A DNA stretch of 64,000 nt from Scilla litardierei (lineage: Eukaryota > Streptophyta > Magnoliopsida > Asparagales > Asparagaceae), in the NCBI GenBank assembly GCA_030789695.1, contig CM061138.1, forward strand, positions 21,586,214 to 21,650,213. The letters run 5' to 3'. The notes under the pieces were generated by a model. That model had not been told where the DNA came from, did no database searches, and saw only the letters and a list, made by a program, of their open reading frames with translations. Numbering within the stretch: position 1 is the first letter of the stretch; every line of letters starts with the position of its first letter. Shown one piece after another: positions 10,429 through 21,738 of this stretch. Position numbers and translations under genes: made by a program.

Positions 10429-10558
10429 GCAGCCTACCATGTTGCAAGATTAACTTCCAAATAAAATAAGTTTAGAGAAGAAACCCAGAAGCAGCATACC
10501 CTACCCAATTGCAACATAAACTTCCAAAGAAATTAAGTTTAGAGAAGAAACCCAGAAG
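10429..10558. repeat. 62-bp minisatellite, left fragment
   Basis: Two monomers of a unit close to ATAAACTTCCAAAGAAATTA + AGTTTAGAGAAGAAACCCAG + AAGCAGCCTGCCCTGTTGCA + AC. It is bounded on the left by the Athila-like LTR and on the right by the TR-GAG LTR. The sequence matches the minisatellite at about 38108-38240 almost base for base, so both elements inserted into one minisatellite tract. Confidence 0.85.
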
Positions 10559-11872
10559 TGTAGGAAGATATATGCCCATAAGGCAATTTATCTTGATTAT
10601 ACGTCTTGTTCATACCGTATATGGTACGTATTATTCTAAGTATAAAATCGTTTGTATTAATATACTTGGATAATATCCATAGACTTAGAGTTAGGTCCTT
10701 ACATATCTAGATGAGATCTCGATTATGAGTAAGTAAGAGACCGAATAGAAACGTAAGTCTAAAACGGTTCGTGATCATAGATGTGTCGAGAACTGGATAT
10801 CGACACATCGGATAGATCACTGTGTCTTCGTCTTACCTTCGGGTAATGATGATCTCATAGTCATTCGACTTGCTGAAGTCGGAGACGAGACACAGGTGCT
10901 CATTGGAGAATGAGTTCACTGAACGACCAAGTTAGAGTTATTAAATGGTTAACTTTAATGATCTGTCTTCAATAACTCTAGGGTGATGATAGGTTAGTTG
11001 ATCCTCAAGACCTGAAGTCATCTGTATAAACCTGTGAACGGACGGTGTAGCTTAGACCCATGATCTAGCTTCGAGGACCAGTCCTGATGAAAGATCTTAG
11101 GTTGGGTTGCACCAGAAGCTCTCTAGGTGAGTAAGTGACTAAGATGGGATTTGTCACTTCCATTAAAGGGAAGTTAGTGTTATAGGCTCAGTACGGTCTT
11201 TATGTTAATCCTCGGCCGGGGTACGTTGCAAGTAGTACAACGTGTATACAATAAAGACCGCCGTATACTGACCAATGTTGTCTAATGGGGTTGACAGAAA
11301 ACCATACCCTAGGCCAACATCAAACACAGTCTTGACGAAGGGATTTTAGCTAACGGAATTCATCACTGACACGGCCAATGCAAACCCTATGATACTTTTG
11401 TCAAAGGGTCGATCACGTTATGATGACTCTGAAACAGGGACGACAGCTACTGCTCGTAGTGACCGTCGTCTAGGGGTTTCGAGCCCCAACCTGTAGTAAG
11501 GTCAGGCTGTAGGGTCTCACACCGAGTAGTACTCGTGTCTTAGTAATAGGAATATAGAATAGAGAGAAATGTCATTTGATGATATTCACAAGTTAAGTTG
11601 TGAAAGTTAGTCGCAATAGCAATAGGGACATAACGTTGCATTAGATGCTAACTTTAACTAAACGTGTTGTAAAATTAGTTACGACGAATTTAGTAGGAAC
11701 AAACTTGTTGGAAAGGGTTACCTGGATGACGGGATCGTCCCGGTCTAAACACAGGTTCAAACCGTGTCCAAATCGGAGCTCAAACGAGCCCAGAAACGCA
11801 GAAAGAGTTCAAGGGGAAGTGGGTTAGACCCACCGGGCCAAGAGGCCCATGTGCAAGGGCAAAACGGGCGCG

Positions 11873-12110
11873 GCCCGCTGCAGCAGCGGGCATGGCCCGC
11901 TGTGTGCAGCGGGCGGGCGCCCGCTGCATTAGCGGGCGTGGCCCGCTGCACAGCGGGCCAGCGCCCGCTGATGCAGCGGGCACGGCCCGCTGCACGCAGC
12001 GGGCCAGCGCCCGCTGCACAGCGGGCCCGCGCCCGCTGCAGCAGCGGGCGGGTGGCCCGCCCTTCCCCCCTTAGGCGGGCGCGCCCGCTAAGTCTTGCGG
12101 GCGCGCCCGC
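11873..12110. repeat. GC-rich hairpin series in the 5' LTR
   Basis: About eight consecutive hairpins have nearly constant arms GCCCGCTG / CAGCGGGC and short loops that vary (CAG, TGTG, CATT, CA, ATG, CACG). The block ends in GGCGGGCGCGCCCGC-type palindromes. The matching 3' LTR block (18338-18482) has only about four. Confidence 0.85.
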
Positions 12111-12434
12111 AACTTAAGTCAATTAGGGTTTTTTGAAACCCTAATGACGGCTACGAATTTTGAGAAATTGCTAAACTTTGAGCAATTGTTTGAGGGGTCA
12201 AACGAAGTCGAAATTCGTCGCCGTCAGTTCCTACGCGTTCACCATTCCAAGCTCTTCTGATTGATAGCTTGTTTGGTGTCTGAAGTTTAGTATGTGAGGA
12301 GAATTAATTCATTAAAGTTTGACTTTGTGAAAGGCTAACTTTAAAATTGAAATTAAGCCAAATGGCTTAATTGTTTTTCTCTTCATGGGAATTGTCCCAC
12401 ATTGCCCGCAACGAGATGTTGAGTGCTCACTCCC

Positions 12435-12444
12435 TATATAAATA
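12435..12444 (+). promoter_or_regulatory. TATA box of the TR-GAG 5' LTR
   Basis: TATATAAATA within CCCTATATAAATAGGGG, about 610 bp before the LTR end. The same box is at 18809-18818 in the 3' LTR, and a related one lies in the solo LTR near 29890 on the - strand. Confidence 0.75.
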
Positions 12445-13044
12445 GGGGTGCACTCTCCTCGTTGAAAAACACACCAGTCAACGATCGGGTAGCTCCAAAT
12501 TATTGAGCAAGCTCGGTCCGCGACTAAATCTCTCTCTCTCTACTTTCCTATTCTCTGGAGTAGTCCTAGCACGACTACGAAAGGGGTTTGGATCCGATCC
12601 GGACGTCTAAGACGCGGGTTTCTTCTCAAGTGAAACTTTCTACCGCGTGTGATCGGCTCGGAGGCGAAAGCGGCTCGGGCGGATCAGTGCGAGGGTGCGA
12701 GGCGGCTCAGGGAGATCGGGTCAACGCGGCTCGGCTACGAGGAGCTTCTCAAGACGGTGCGGTACATCTTGCCTGCTCCAGGGCCAAGATTCCGGGTATG
12801 TGGTTAAGCGTTTTAGCGTAATTTTAATTAGTCGCTTAGTGTAGATCCTTCTTGGAGTGGTCAGACCCACTCCAAGTCGGCATAGATCGGGCTGGGTTCT
12901 GGTTCCCCAGAGTCTAGCTAAATTGTTTAGCTAGTGTAGAAATTAAGATTTCTGTTTTTCCGCTGCGCCTATGTGCCTCCGTGGTCCGTCCGACTTAGGA
13001 CGGATACGGATCCGAGCTCTGGGGGTCCGCCAAAACCCCAACAG

Positions 13045-13056
13045 TGGTATCAGAGC
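13045..13056 (+). promoter_or_regulatory. Primer-binding site, initiator tRNA-Met type
   Basis: TGGTATCAGAGC begins two bases after the LTR end CAACA. It is complementary to the 3' end of plant initiator tRNA-Met, the usual Copia minus-strand primer. Confidence 0.9.
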
Positions 13057-14959
13057 CACGGTTATGCTATAGATCTACTATAGCGACTTTTTAAAATAGT
13101 TAAAAAAAATGCTTAGCTTTCATGTACAAACTATTTTGCTTAATGTTAAATAGTTTTTTTTTTAAATTGTTTCGTGTTTTTTAAAAAATTGTTTATGCAA
13201 CACGAAAATTTTATTTTGGACTATTTACTTTATGCGATAAATTTTAAATAGGCATCCAACATTTAAATACTGTATAAAATTTTTGAAATATGAAAAATTT
13301 TAAAGGGTATTTAAAGTTTATGTAAACTTTAGAAAAATTTTATTTTTGAAATTTAAGAATTTTTCTTTAGTTACATAAAAGTTAGAAATCTTTAAACTTT
13401 ATTTGAAAGCTTCTAAAAAGGATTTCTAAAAGATTTTAAAAGAGTTTTAAAATTGTTTTAAATATGTAAATAATAGAAATAATTTTATTTCATGAGATGT
13501 AATATAAATTAATTTCTTTTACTACATAGATGTTTCTAAAATTTTTATGTGATATTTTAATTTTAGAAATAAGGTTAAAAAAATTTTAAAGGCCTAGGTT
13601 TAAAATTATTAGATAATTTTGTACGACCTAGTTTTATGTGATAAATTTTTTTTTATGAAGGCTTTAAATTTTAATCTTTAATTTTAAGTGTTAAAATTTA
13701 GATTTGCATGTTTGTATTATATAGATAATTTTTAAAACTTGCAAATACCTTTTATATGTCACTAAAAATGAAACTTTCTTTTATGCCGATAAAGTTAGTT
13801 GCTTCATTTCATGTTGTATAATGTATACACAAACCTTATTAGGTTAGCCATTAAAACATGATAGTGACATGTTATGTTTGATAAAACAAAACAACATTGA
13901 ACCTAATACCTGATTAGGGTAGTCCCTTTGTTTGGAAATCATTTCATTAAAATGTTTAAATAATGATTTTCACAAAAGACAAAAATGTTGAATTGTTTTA
14001 TTAAAAACCTAATAAGATTTGGGTAGTAAGTTGAACGTAGAACCTTATAGTTGATAAGGACTTAATAAAAGATGTTCAACCAATCTGAAAATTTTTGAAT
14101 TTTAGGATCCACTAGTTGATAAGGATTAACTAGTTCTTTTAAATAAAAGCCATTTAGTTGTTTGGAAAACATAAGATTGATGACAACTCCTTCAATGGAT
14201 CATGATGTCGGTCAATGTGCTTGGCTAAAGTTTTTGGACCAACCTAGCTAGACTGGGTAACAAGTGGTCCTGGCTTAGTCAATTCCCTGGCCGCGTCCGC
14301 TGGACTGCAAGGAGTCGATTCATGACTATGTAAGTCCATCGACTATACCTAAGTCAATACGATAATAATCTTGTTCAAGATAAATCGTAGCCCTCCTTGT
14401 TTTAGGAGTTGGCAACTGTAAGAAACATGTTCCGGTTGTTGAGCTACACTCAAGCCGTGACATGTCAATCTTATAGAAACCGATTTCTTGATTGACATCT
14501 TAACCTGACTGAAACCGTTGTCTCATCCCTCGAGCTTCGGCGTAAGTCTAACCAAGAATGTAGTCTAAGACCTGACCCAAACCGGCGCGTCGTGCATACA
14601 CCGAGCAAAGGGGCAAGTCAGGCTAGACACGAAAACAAGGGTCCGACTAGGCTAGCCATTGTGATCCGGATGAGCACACTCATGATCACAAATGACTAGG
14701 GGTAAAAATCGATAGGGAATCATAGTAAATATGATTGACGACGAGTTCGTCTACCGACTGCAGAGTCGGACAACTTGTTGAGATACACTCAAGGTTGTCA
14801 GACTCACGGTAGTCGGATCCCTCTCTCACAAATATTATTTTATAATAAATTGTTTATTATTATGGCTTTAAATAAATTTAGTGGGAGAATATAGTTTTAT
14901 TAAAACCATTAAAACTATACTACGAACATATACTAACTAAAGTATCTATAAAATACAGA
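13057..14959 (+). other. Untranslated leader of the TR-GAG element
   Basis: A leader of 1.9 kb between the primer site and gag. The first 1.1 kb is very AT-rich with many TTTAAA-type runs; the rest is mixed. No ORF of note and no recognised RNA gene is visible. Confidence 0.6.
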
Positions 14960-15784
14960 ATGGATTCGGGACTTAGATACATGGTTGAGAAGAACGTGCT
15001 GGATGGAACGAACTACAAAGACTGGCTTAGGAACATCAAGTTGGTCCTTTCCCTAGCCGGAATAGGATACGTACTGTTCGAGGACGCTCCAGATAAGCCG
15101 GATGAAGATTCGACCCACGAGGAAAAGGAAGCCTACAAATTGTACCAGAGGGATGCAGAGAAGGCCAGGTGCCTTACTCTGGCTTCGATGACCAACGAGT
15201 TGCAGAGGAAGCATGAACATATGGATGTTCAAAGCATGCTCCTCAACGCACAAGAGTTGTATGGCAAGCGATCAAGAGCTGCCAAGTTCGAGGCCACTAG
15301 CAACCTCTGGGGCACCAAGATGGGGACGGAACCCGTACAGGATCATGTTATCAAGATGATCGGGTACGTAGAGGACGCCGCCCAGTTAGGATTTATCCTG
15401 GACAATGAGATGTCCACGGACATTATCCTAAAGTCTTTGACTCCCGATTTCAAGCCTTTTATAACTGGCTTTATAATGAACAGCCTTGAGACGGATCTTC
15501 CGGGTCTCCTCAATATGCTCCGGCAGTTTGAGGAGATTCATAAGAAGCCGGCTGCACTGGTTGTTGGCTCTGCTACTTCCGACCAGCCAAAAGGCAAAGG
15601 GAAGAAGAGGCAGGTCCCACAACCTGCGAAGGCTAAGAATGGGAAGAAAAAGAACAAAGGGGCCCCATCGAAATCTGAGTGCTTCCATTGCCACAAGATT
15701 GGCCACTGGAAGAGGAACTGCAAGATCTATCTTGCAGAGAAGAAGAAGGGGCATACTGATGCCTCTACCTCAGGTACAAATTAA
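14960..15784 (+). CDS. Copia-type Gag (nucleocapsid) of the TR-GAG element
   Basis: A 274-codon ORF encodes a structural Gag that would assemble the particle packaging element RNA. The N-terminal part (LDGTNYKDWLRNIKLVLSLAG, about 15-35) is the 'LxGxNYxxWxxxm' motif of Copia Gag/UBN2 proteins. The middle (about 95-200: AKFEATSNLW, VQDHVIKMIGYVEDAAQLG, PDFKPFITGF) matches the same fold. A Lys-rich linker (about 210-238) leads to a CCHC zinc knuckle at residues 241-254 (CFHCHKIGHWKRNC), the RNA-binding site. The ORF ends at TAA soon after the knuckle and never enters protease. The ATG is the first in frame after the leader. All key residues look intact, so Gag could function in trans with another element's Pol. 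Confidence 0.9.
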   Translation: MDSGLRYMVEKNVLDGTNYKDWLRNIKLVLSLAGIGYVLFEDAPDKPDEDSTHEEKEAYKLYQRDAEKARCLTLASMTNELQRKHEHMDVQSMLLNAQELYGKRSRAAKFEATSNLWGTKMGTEPVQDHVIKMIGYVEDAAQLGFILDNEMSTDIILKSLTPDFKPFITGFIMNSLETDLPGLLNMLRQFEEIHKKPAALVVGSATSDQPKGKGKKRQVPQPAKAKNGKKKNKGAPSKSECFHCHKIGHWKRNCKIYLAEKKKGHTDASTSGTN

Positions 15785-17013
15785 AATTCAATTAAATGCA
15801 ATCATTTCCATTCATATAGTATGAGATACTTATAGACATCTGTGTACTGTATACAGGTGGCTGATAAGAACTGGAGATTAGAGAAGCACGGAGATCGGTC
15901 GGCAATTAAAGCAACAGTTGCTGCTGGGACCGCTCAAAGACTTCTGGAGACGCTGATCGTGATGGAGATGATATTTTTCTTATTTGAATAAAATGTATCA
16001 TCTTTAAAGATCGAAAACAATGAATGAGTGCTTTGCACTCAAAGTTTATTTTTGATAAACAAATTAAGGTTCCTTTTATGAACCCGTTGTTTTGGAATGA
16101 ATGTCTCGATTGTTGCAATTGAAATTGAATTGCCTCAAATTCTGTGGATGTGACTTTTCTGTGATGGTTGCGTATATTTTCGAATAATGATGTATAGCTT
16201 CGATAATATTGATTTTGAAGCTGACTAAATGTCTGAAGTCAATCAGTAGTTAAGTATAGGTTCCAGGGGGCGTATAAATTGTGTGCAATCACAATAAATA
16301 CGCAAATCAATATTAACTCGTGATTAACTGCATTTAGTTATTAAAAGAGTTAATACTAAATGTGATTAAAGGAATAAGTACGGTATAGGACGTTTTGATT
16401 GAACGAGTCAATGTCAAGTTTCCTTAAAACGATCTTGACTTGACTCATTCGTCAAACCGAATCTGACACTTGTGCATTCCATCTAAGGCACTTACCAAAT
16501 GGTTATATTTTGCACATAAACCTAAATATGATTTAGATATTATGTTAAAGAAATTTGACCAGGTAATTCTTAAAGTCAGTGGGAGCGAGCTCATATACTT
16601 AGTTCCGTTTTTCGGACTAAGTAAAAAGGATTTTTCACTTTAATGAATCTTCTATATAAATCATTAAGTCAAAATTGTTTTGATTTAATAGTATATATAG
16701 AGACTTAGGGCGTCAAATGTGTACTTGACATATTGACACAATAAAGTGGAGTGAGCTAGAACTGACTTACGGAAATGTAAGACCCCACATCTAAATAGTA
16801 TAAGCTAACTGTTAGCTATACAAAGTTAGGAAAATTGATCCAGATCATTTTTCCAAAGGATCAACCCTGTGTGATCAAGAGATGTAATTTCAATCCATTA
16901 AAATTCGTTGTAGATACTTATTAGTAGAACCATTCTTAGGTTTGCCATATCAAATGTCAAAGTGACTGATATGCTATAACGGCATGAGATACCGTGATAA
17001 ATAGCCTAAGTGC
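15785..17013 (+). other. Non-coding region between gag and 3' LTR
   Basis: About 1.2 kb, AT-rich, with no pol domain recognisable in any frame. The only open stretch is a 70-codon minus-strand ORF that looks incidental. Absence of pol here is the basis for calling the element non-autonomous. Confidence 0.7.
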
Positions 17014-17023
17014 AAGTGGGAGA
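17014..17023 (+). promoter_or_regulatory. Polypurine tract of the TR-GAG element
   Basis: The purine-rich stretch AAGTGGGAGA sits immediately before the 3' LTR start TGTAGG, the usual Copia arrangement. Confidence 0.8.
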
Positions 17024-19415
17024 TGTAGGAAGATATATGCCCATAAGGCAATTTATCTTGATTATACGTCTTGTTCATACCGTATATGGTACGTATTATT
17101 CTAAGTATAAAATCGTTTGTATTAATATACTTGGATAATATCCATAGACTTAGAGTTAGGTCCTTACATATCTAGATGAGATCTCGATTATGAGTAAGTA
17201 AGAGACCGAATAGAAACGTAAGTCTAAAACGGTTCGTGATCATAGATGTGTCGAGAACTGGATATCGACACATCGGATAGATCACTGTGTCTTCGTCTTA
17301 CCTTCGGGTAATGATGATCTCATAGTCATTCGACTTGCTGAAGTCGGAGACGAGACACAGGTGCTCATTGGAGAATGAGTTCACTGAACGACCAAGTTAG
17401 AGTTATTAAATGGTTAACTTTAATGATCTGTCTTCAATAACTCTAGGGTGATGATAGGTTAGTTGATCCTCAAGACCTGAAGTCATCTGTATAAACCTGT
17501 GAACGGACGGTGTAGCTTAGACCCATGATCTAGCTTCGAGGACCAGTCCTGATGAAAGATCTTAGGTTGGGTTGCACCAGAAGCTCTCTAGGTGAGTAAG
17601 TGACTAAGATGGGATTCGTCACTTCCATTAAAGGGAAGTTAGTGTTATAGGCTCAGTACGGTCTTTATGTTAATCCTCGGCCGGGGTACGTTGCAAGTAG
17701 TACAACGTGTATACAATAAAGACCGCCGTATACTGACCAATGTTGTCTAATGGGGTTGACAGAAAACCATACCCTAGGCCAACATCAAACACAGTCTTGA
17801 CGAAGGGATTTTAGCTAACGGAATTCATCACTGACACAGCCAATGCAAACCCTATGATACTTTTGTCAAAGGGTCGATCACGTTATGATGACTCTGAAAC
17901 AGGGACAACAGCTACTGCTCGTAGTGACCGTCGTCTAGGGGTTTCGAGCCCCAACCTGTAGTAAGGTCAGGCTGTAGGGTCTCACACCGAGTAGTACTCG
18001 TGTCTTAGTAATAGGAATATAGAATAGAGAGAAATGTCATTTGATGATATTCACAAGTTAAGTTGTGAAAGTTAGTCGCAATAGCAATAGGGACATAACG
18101 TTGCATTAGATGCTAACTTTAACTAAACGTGTTGTAAAATTAGTTACAACGAATTTAGTAGGAACAAACTTGTTGGAAAGGGTTACCTGGATGACGGGAT
18201 CGTCCCGGTCTAAACACAGGTTCAAACCGTGTCCAAATCGGAGCTCAAACGAGCCCAGAAACGCAGAAAGAGTTCAAGGGGAAGTGGGTTAGACCCACCG
18301 GGCCAAGAGGCCCATGTGCAAGGGCAAAACGGGCGCGGCCCGCTGCAGCAGTGGGCATGGCCCACTGTGTGCAGCGGGCGGGCGCCCGCTGCATTAGCGG
18401 GCGTGGCCCGCTGCAAGCGGGCGCCCGCCCGCAGCAGCAGCGGGCGGGTGGCCCGCCCTTCCCCCCTTGGGCGGGCGCGCCCACAACTTAAGTCAATTAG
18501 GGTTTTTTGAAACCCTAATGACGGCTACGAATTTTGAGAAATTGCTAAACTTTGAGCAATTGTTTGAGGGATCAAACGAAGTCGAAATTCGTCGCCGTCA
18601 GTTCCTACGCGTTCACCATTCCAAGCTCTTCTGATTGATAGCTTGTTTGGTGTCTGAAGTTTAGTATGTGAGGAGAATTAATTCGTTAAAGTTTGACTTT
18701 GTGAAAGGCTAACTTTAAAATTGAAATTAAGCCAAATGGCTTAATTGTTTTTCTCTTCATGGGAATTGTCCCACATTGCCCGCAACGAGATGTTGAGTGC
18801 TCACTCCCTATATAAATAGGGGTGCACTCTCCTCGTTGAAAAACACACCAGTCAACGATCGGGAAGCTCCAAATTATTGAGCAAGCTCGGTCCGCGACTA
18901 AATCTCTCTCTCTACTTTCCTATTCTCTGGAGTAGTCCTAGCACGACTACGAAAGGGGTTTGGATCCGATCCGGATGTCTAAGACGCGGGTTACTTCTCA
19001 AGTGAAACTTTCTACCGCGTGTGATCGGCTCGGAGGCGAAAGCGGCTCGGGCGGATCAGTGCGAGGGTGCGAGGCGGCTCAGGGAGACCGGGTCAACGCG
19101 GCTCGGCTACGAGGAGCTTCTCAAGACGGTGCGGTACATCTTGCCTGCTCCAGGGCCAAGATTCCGGGTATGTGGTTAAGCGTTTTAGCGTAATTTTAAT
19201 TAGTCGCTTAGTGTAGATCCTTCTTGGAGTGGTCAGACCCACTCCAAGTCGGCATAGATCGGGCTGGGTTCTGGTTCCCCAGAGCCTAGCTAAATTGTTT
19301 AGCTAGTGTAGAAATTAAGATTTCTGTTTTTCCGCTGCGCCTATGTGCCTCCGTGGTCCGTCCGACTTAGGACGGATACGGATCCAAGCTCTGGGGGTCC
19401 GCCAAAACCCCAACA
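17024..19415 (+). repeat. 3' LTR of the TR-GAG element
   Basis: A 2,392-bp repeat followed by the target duplicate AGAAG. It is nearly identical to the 5' LTR except in the GC hairpin block (18338-18482), which has lost several hairpins, and a two-base difference in a CT run. The TATA box is at 18809-18818. Confidence 0.9.
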
Positions 19416-19995
19416 AGAAGTAGCCTGCACTACCCTGTTGCAACATAAACTTCCAAAGAAATTAAGTTTAGAGAAGAAACCCAGAAGTAGCCTGCCCTAC
19501 CCTGTTGCAACATAAACTTCCAAAGAAATTAAGTTTAGAGAAGAAACCCAGAAGCAGCCTGCCCTGTTGCAACATAAACTTCCAAAGAAATTAATTTTAG
19601 AGAAGAAACCCAGAAGCATCCTATCCTGTTGCAACACAAAGAAATAAGTTTAGAGAAGAAACCTAGAAGTAACTTCCAAATAAATTAAGTTTAGAGAAGA
19701 AACCCAGGAGCAGCCTACCATGTTGCAACATAAACTTCCAAAGAAATTAAGTTTAGAGAAGAAACCCGGGAGCAGCCTACCCTGTGGCAACATAAACTTC
19801 CAAAGAAATTAAGTTTAGGGAAGAAACCCGGGAGCAGCCTACCCTGTGGCAACATAAACTTCCAAAGAAATTAAGTTTAGGGAAGAAACCCGGGAGCAGC
19901 ATGCCATGTTGCAACATAAACTTCCAAATAAATTTAGTTTAGAGATGAAACCCAGGAGCAGCAGCCTACCCTGTTGCAACATAAACTTCCAAAGA
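19416..19995. repeat. 62-bp minisatellite, right fragment
   Basis: About nine monomers with consensus core AAACTTCCAAAGAAATTAAG and GAGAAGAAACCCAGAAGCAG, some with internal deletions (near 19636-19680). It continues the tract split by the TR-GAG element. Confidence 0.85.
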
Positions 19996-20189
19996 AATTT
20001 GGTACGTAATTCAACTGTTCAATGAAGTCTGCGCAAGCTCTCAGAATAAGCAACAAATAATTGATCCAAAGATGAAAAGAAAAAACTACATTATTTACAT
20101 TTGAGGAGACAATTTATAATTTCTTGACGATAATATTGCATACTTTATTGCCCTTGCACAAGTTCAGGTTTACAATATAACTTCTACAT

Positions 20190-21623
20190 ATTCTATAATA
20201 CCCGAAAAGAACATAACAAGATCACCGTTTGTTGCTCATCTTCGATCTTGACCTCCATTCCTCGCAACTCCATCACAAACCGATTCAATTCATCTATGTA
20301 CTCTTTTACCATCGATACAGGCTTCATTTTTAGAGTGTGTACCTGCTGTAATAAGTAGAGGTGGCTTGTAAAAGATTTCTTCATGTACAACCCCTCCAGC
20401 TTCTTCCACATATCCTTGGCTGTAGTTCGTCTAATATCTCTCTCAAGACGGTATCAACTAATGATAACTGGATGGCACTATACGCCTTTCTCTCCATCTC
20501 GGCCCTCTAATATGTCGTCACATTATTATCTATGTTATCCACATCGAAAATAATCTGATAACATTTCGTCTGCCTCAAATAATTCTTCACCCTCGACTGT
20601 CATAACCTAAAGTCATTATAGCCGGTGAACCTCTCAATGTGAGTGTCGCCAAACTCACCATCTTCGCTACACAATTTCTCCACAAACAACCAAGAGCTCT
20701 GATACCATTTGTTGCAAAAATTGGGACCCTGCGGAACAAACAAACCCTAACAACTAGCTAGGAAGCTGTTAAGGCTTGAAAAATCAGGTCACACAACAAA
20801 GTAAACTACCAATCCTTCGTCGGATCATGTGAGAGCAAATTGGCAAACGAAATACGACAATACTCAACCAACTGAAAGTAAATGAGACGTATAAATTTTA
20901 CACTAGTTCGGTTGCGAACAATCTACATCCAGCATTTCGAGACATCCACTAATAATCAAGGAGAGTGCACGCGCTTACACCAATACCTTTTTCTTCACAC
21001 TCTTGTGAGTAATAACATGGTAATTCCAAGCCCCCACAAATCTCACAAAGAAAGAATAAGAGAAAGAGAAACACTAGAAGATCTAAGAATCAAAGGAACC
21101 CTCTTAGCCTTTTGCTAACCCTCTTGAATCGTTTCTCTTCTAACCTCTGCAAAGCTCTAACCCTTTCTCCCTTAAATAGCAGCAACAACAACTTCTTAGC
21201 TTCAATCGTGCCCTGGAAATCGAGCCCCATCGGGTATTTGAAGCCTCAGCAAAACAACGGGACTAACGACTTAAGTCAGCAGAGCGCGCCAACACCAGGT
21301 GTCTGGAGAAGTCCTCCTAGACGCATGTGCCCTAGACCAGGCGACTGGTCAAACTGCTTCAGGCGTCTGGAATAAAAGCCTGCAGAAGACAGAAAGGTGC
21401 GAAACGGGAGGCAGACTGCAGAGGGCATGACCAGGTGCCTGGAGAAGACCTCCCAGGCGTCTGCTCCCCCACCAGACGTCTGATAGAAGTGCATCAGACG
21501 CCTGGCGTGCACTATGCTGACTAACATCCAGCACTAGGTGCCTGGTGCGTGTGCACCACGCGCCTGGTGCAGCTGACAGCCCCCAGATGGGTGTGTGGGG
21601 ATTTTGTAGCACAAAAAACAACA
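20190..21623 (-). mobile_element. Truncated Copia element: LTR, primer site, gag fragment (copy 1)
   Basis: Read on the - strand: an LTR (21623 down to 20710; TGTTG...CAACA ends, 914 bp), primer site TGGTATCAGAGCTC (20707-20694), a degraded leader/gag and a gag fragment (20411-20193). The element stops near 20190, where the sequence joins host DNA (ATAATACCCGAAAA) that also occurs uninterrupted near 23338. The LTR contains imperfect CCAGGCGTCTGG-type repeats. Paralogous fragments occur in the units of BAHD 3 and BAHD 4. Confidence 0.8.
20193..20411 (-). pseudogene. Copia gag fragment (UBN2-like), copy 1
   Basis: A 72-codon open piece reads MWKKLEGLYMKKS, LYLLQQVHTLKM, then VKEYIDELNRFVMELRG. 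This is the conserved middle of Copia Gag/UBN2 proteins. Upstream coding sequence (20412-20690) is recognisable only with stops and shifts. No zinc knuckle and no pol remain. Confidence 0.8.
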
Positions 21624-21738
21624 ATTCATTTTGATATTCCTTATTTTTTTAAGATATCGGGCATCTCCCTTGAAAAGGAAAAGGAAAAATGACACATCTT
21701 GGTTCACGAAGTAGCACACATTACAAGCAACAACAAGC

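Larger units (their letters stand above)
10559..13043 (+). repeat. 5' LTR of the TR-GAG element
   Basis: A 2,485-bp repeat, TG...CA, preceded by AGAAG. It contains a GC-rich hairpin block (11873-12110), a TATA box (12435) and a transcribed downstream part with a short incidental ORF (12588-12821). It is 93 bp longer than the 3' LTR, mostly because the GC block is longer. Confidence 0.9.
10559..19415 (+). mobile_element. Gag-only Copia-type LTR element (TR-GAG class, non-autonomous), complete
   Basis: Two long direct repeats (10559-13043 and 17024-19415) both start TGTAGGAAGATA and end CCCCAACA. They flank an interior with a primer site, a gag ORF and a polypurine tract. The 5-bp direct repeat AGAAG at 10554-10558 and 19416-19420 is the target duplication. 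Protease, integrase, RT and RNase H are absent, and only 1.2 kb separates gag from the 3' LTR. A gag-only element of this layout fits the published TR-GAG class, which needs an autonomous partner's Pol. Outside a GC-rich block the LTRs differ at only a few bases by eye, so insertion looks recent. Confidence 0.88.

Noticed and set aside
12588..12821. 77-codon ORF in the TR-GAG LTR, repeated at 18960-19193 with a relative in the solo LTR
   Set aside because: Short and inside LTR sequence; its persistence is explained by LTR homology, and no domain is recognised.
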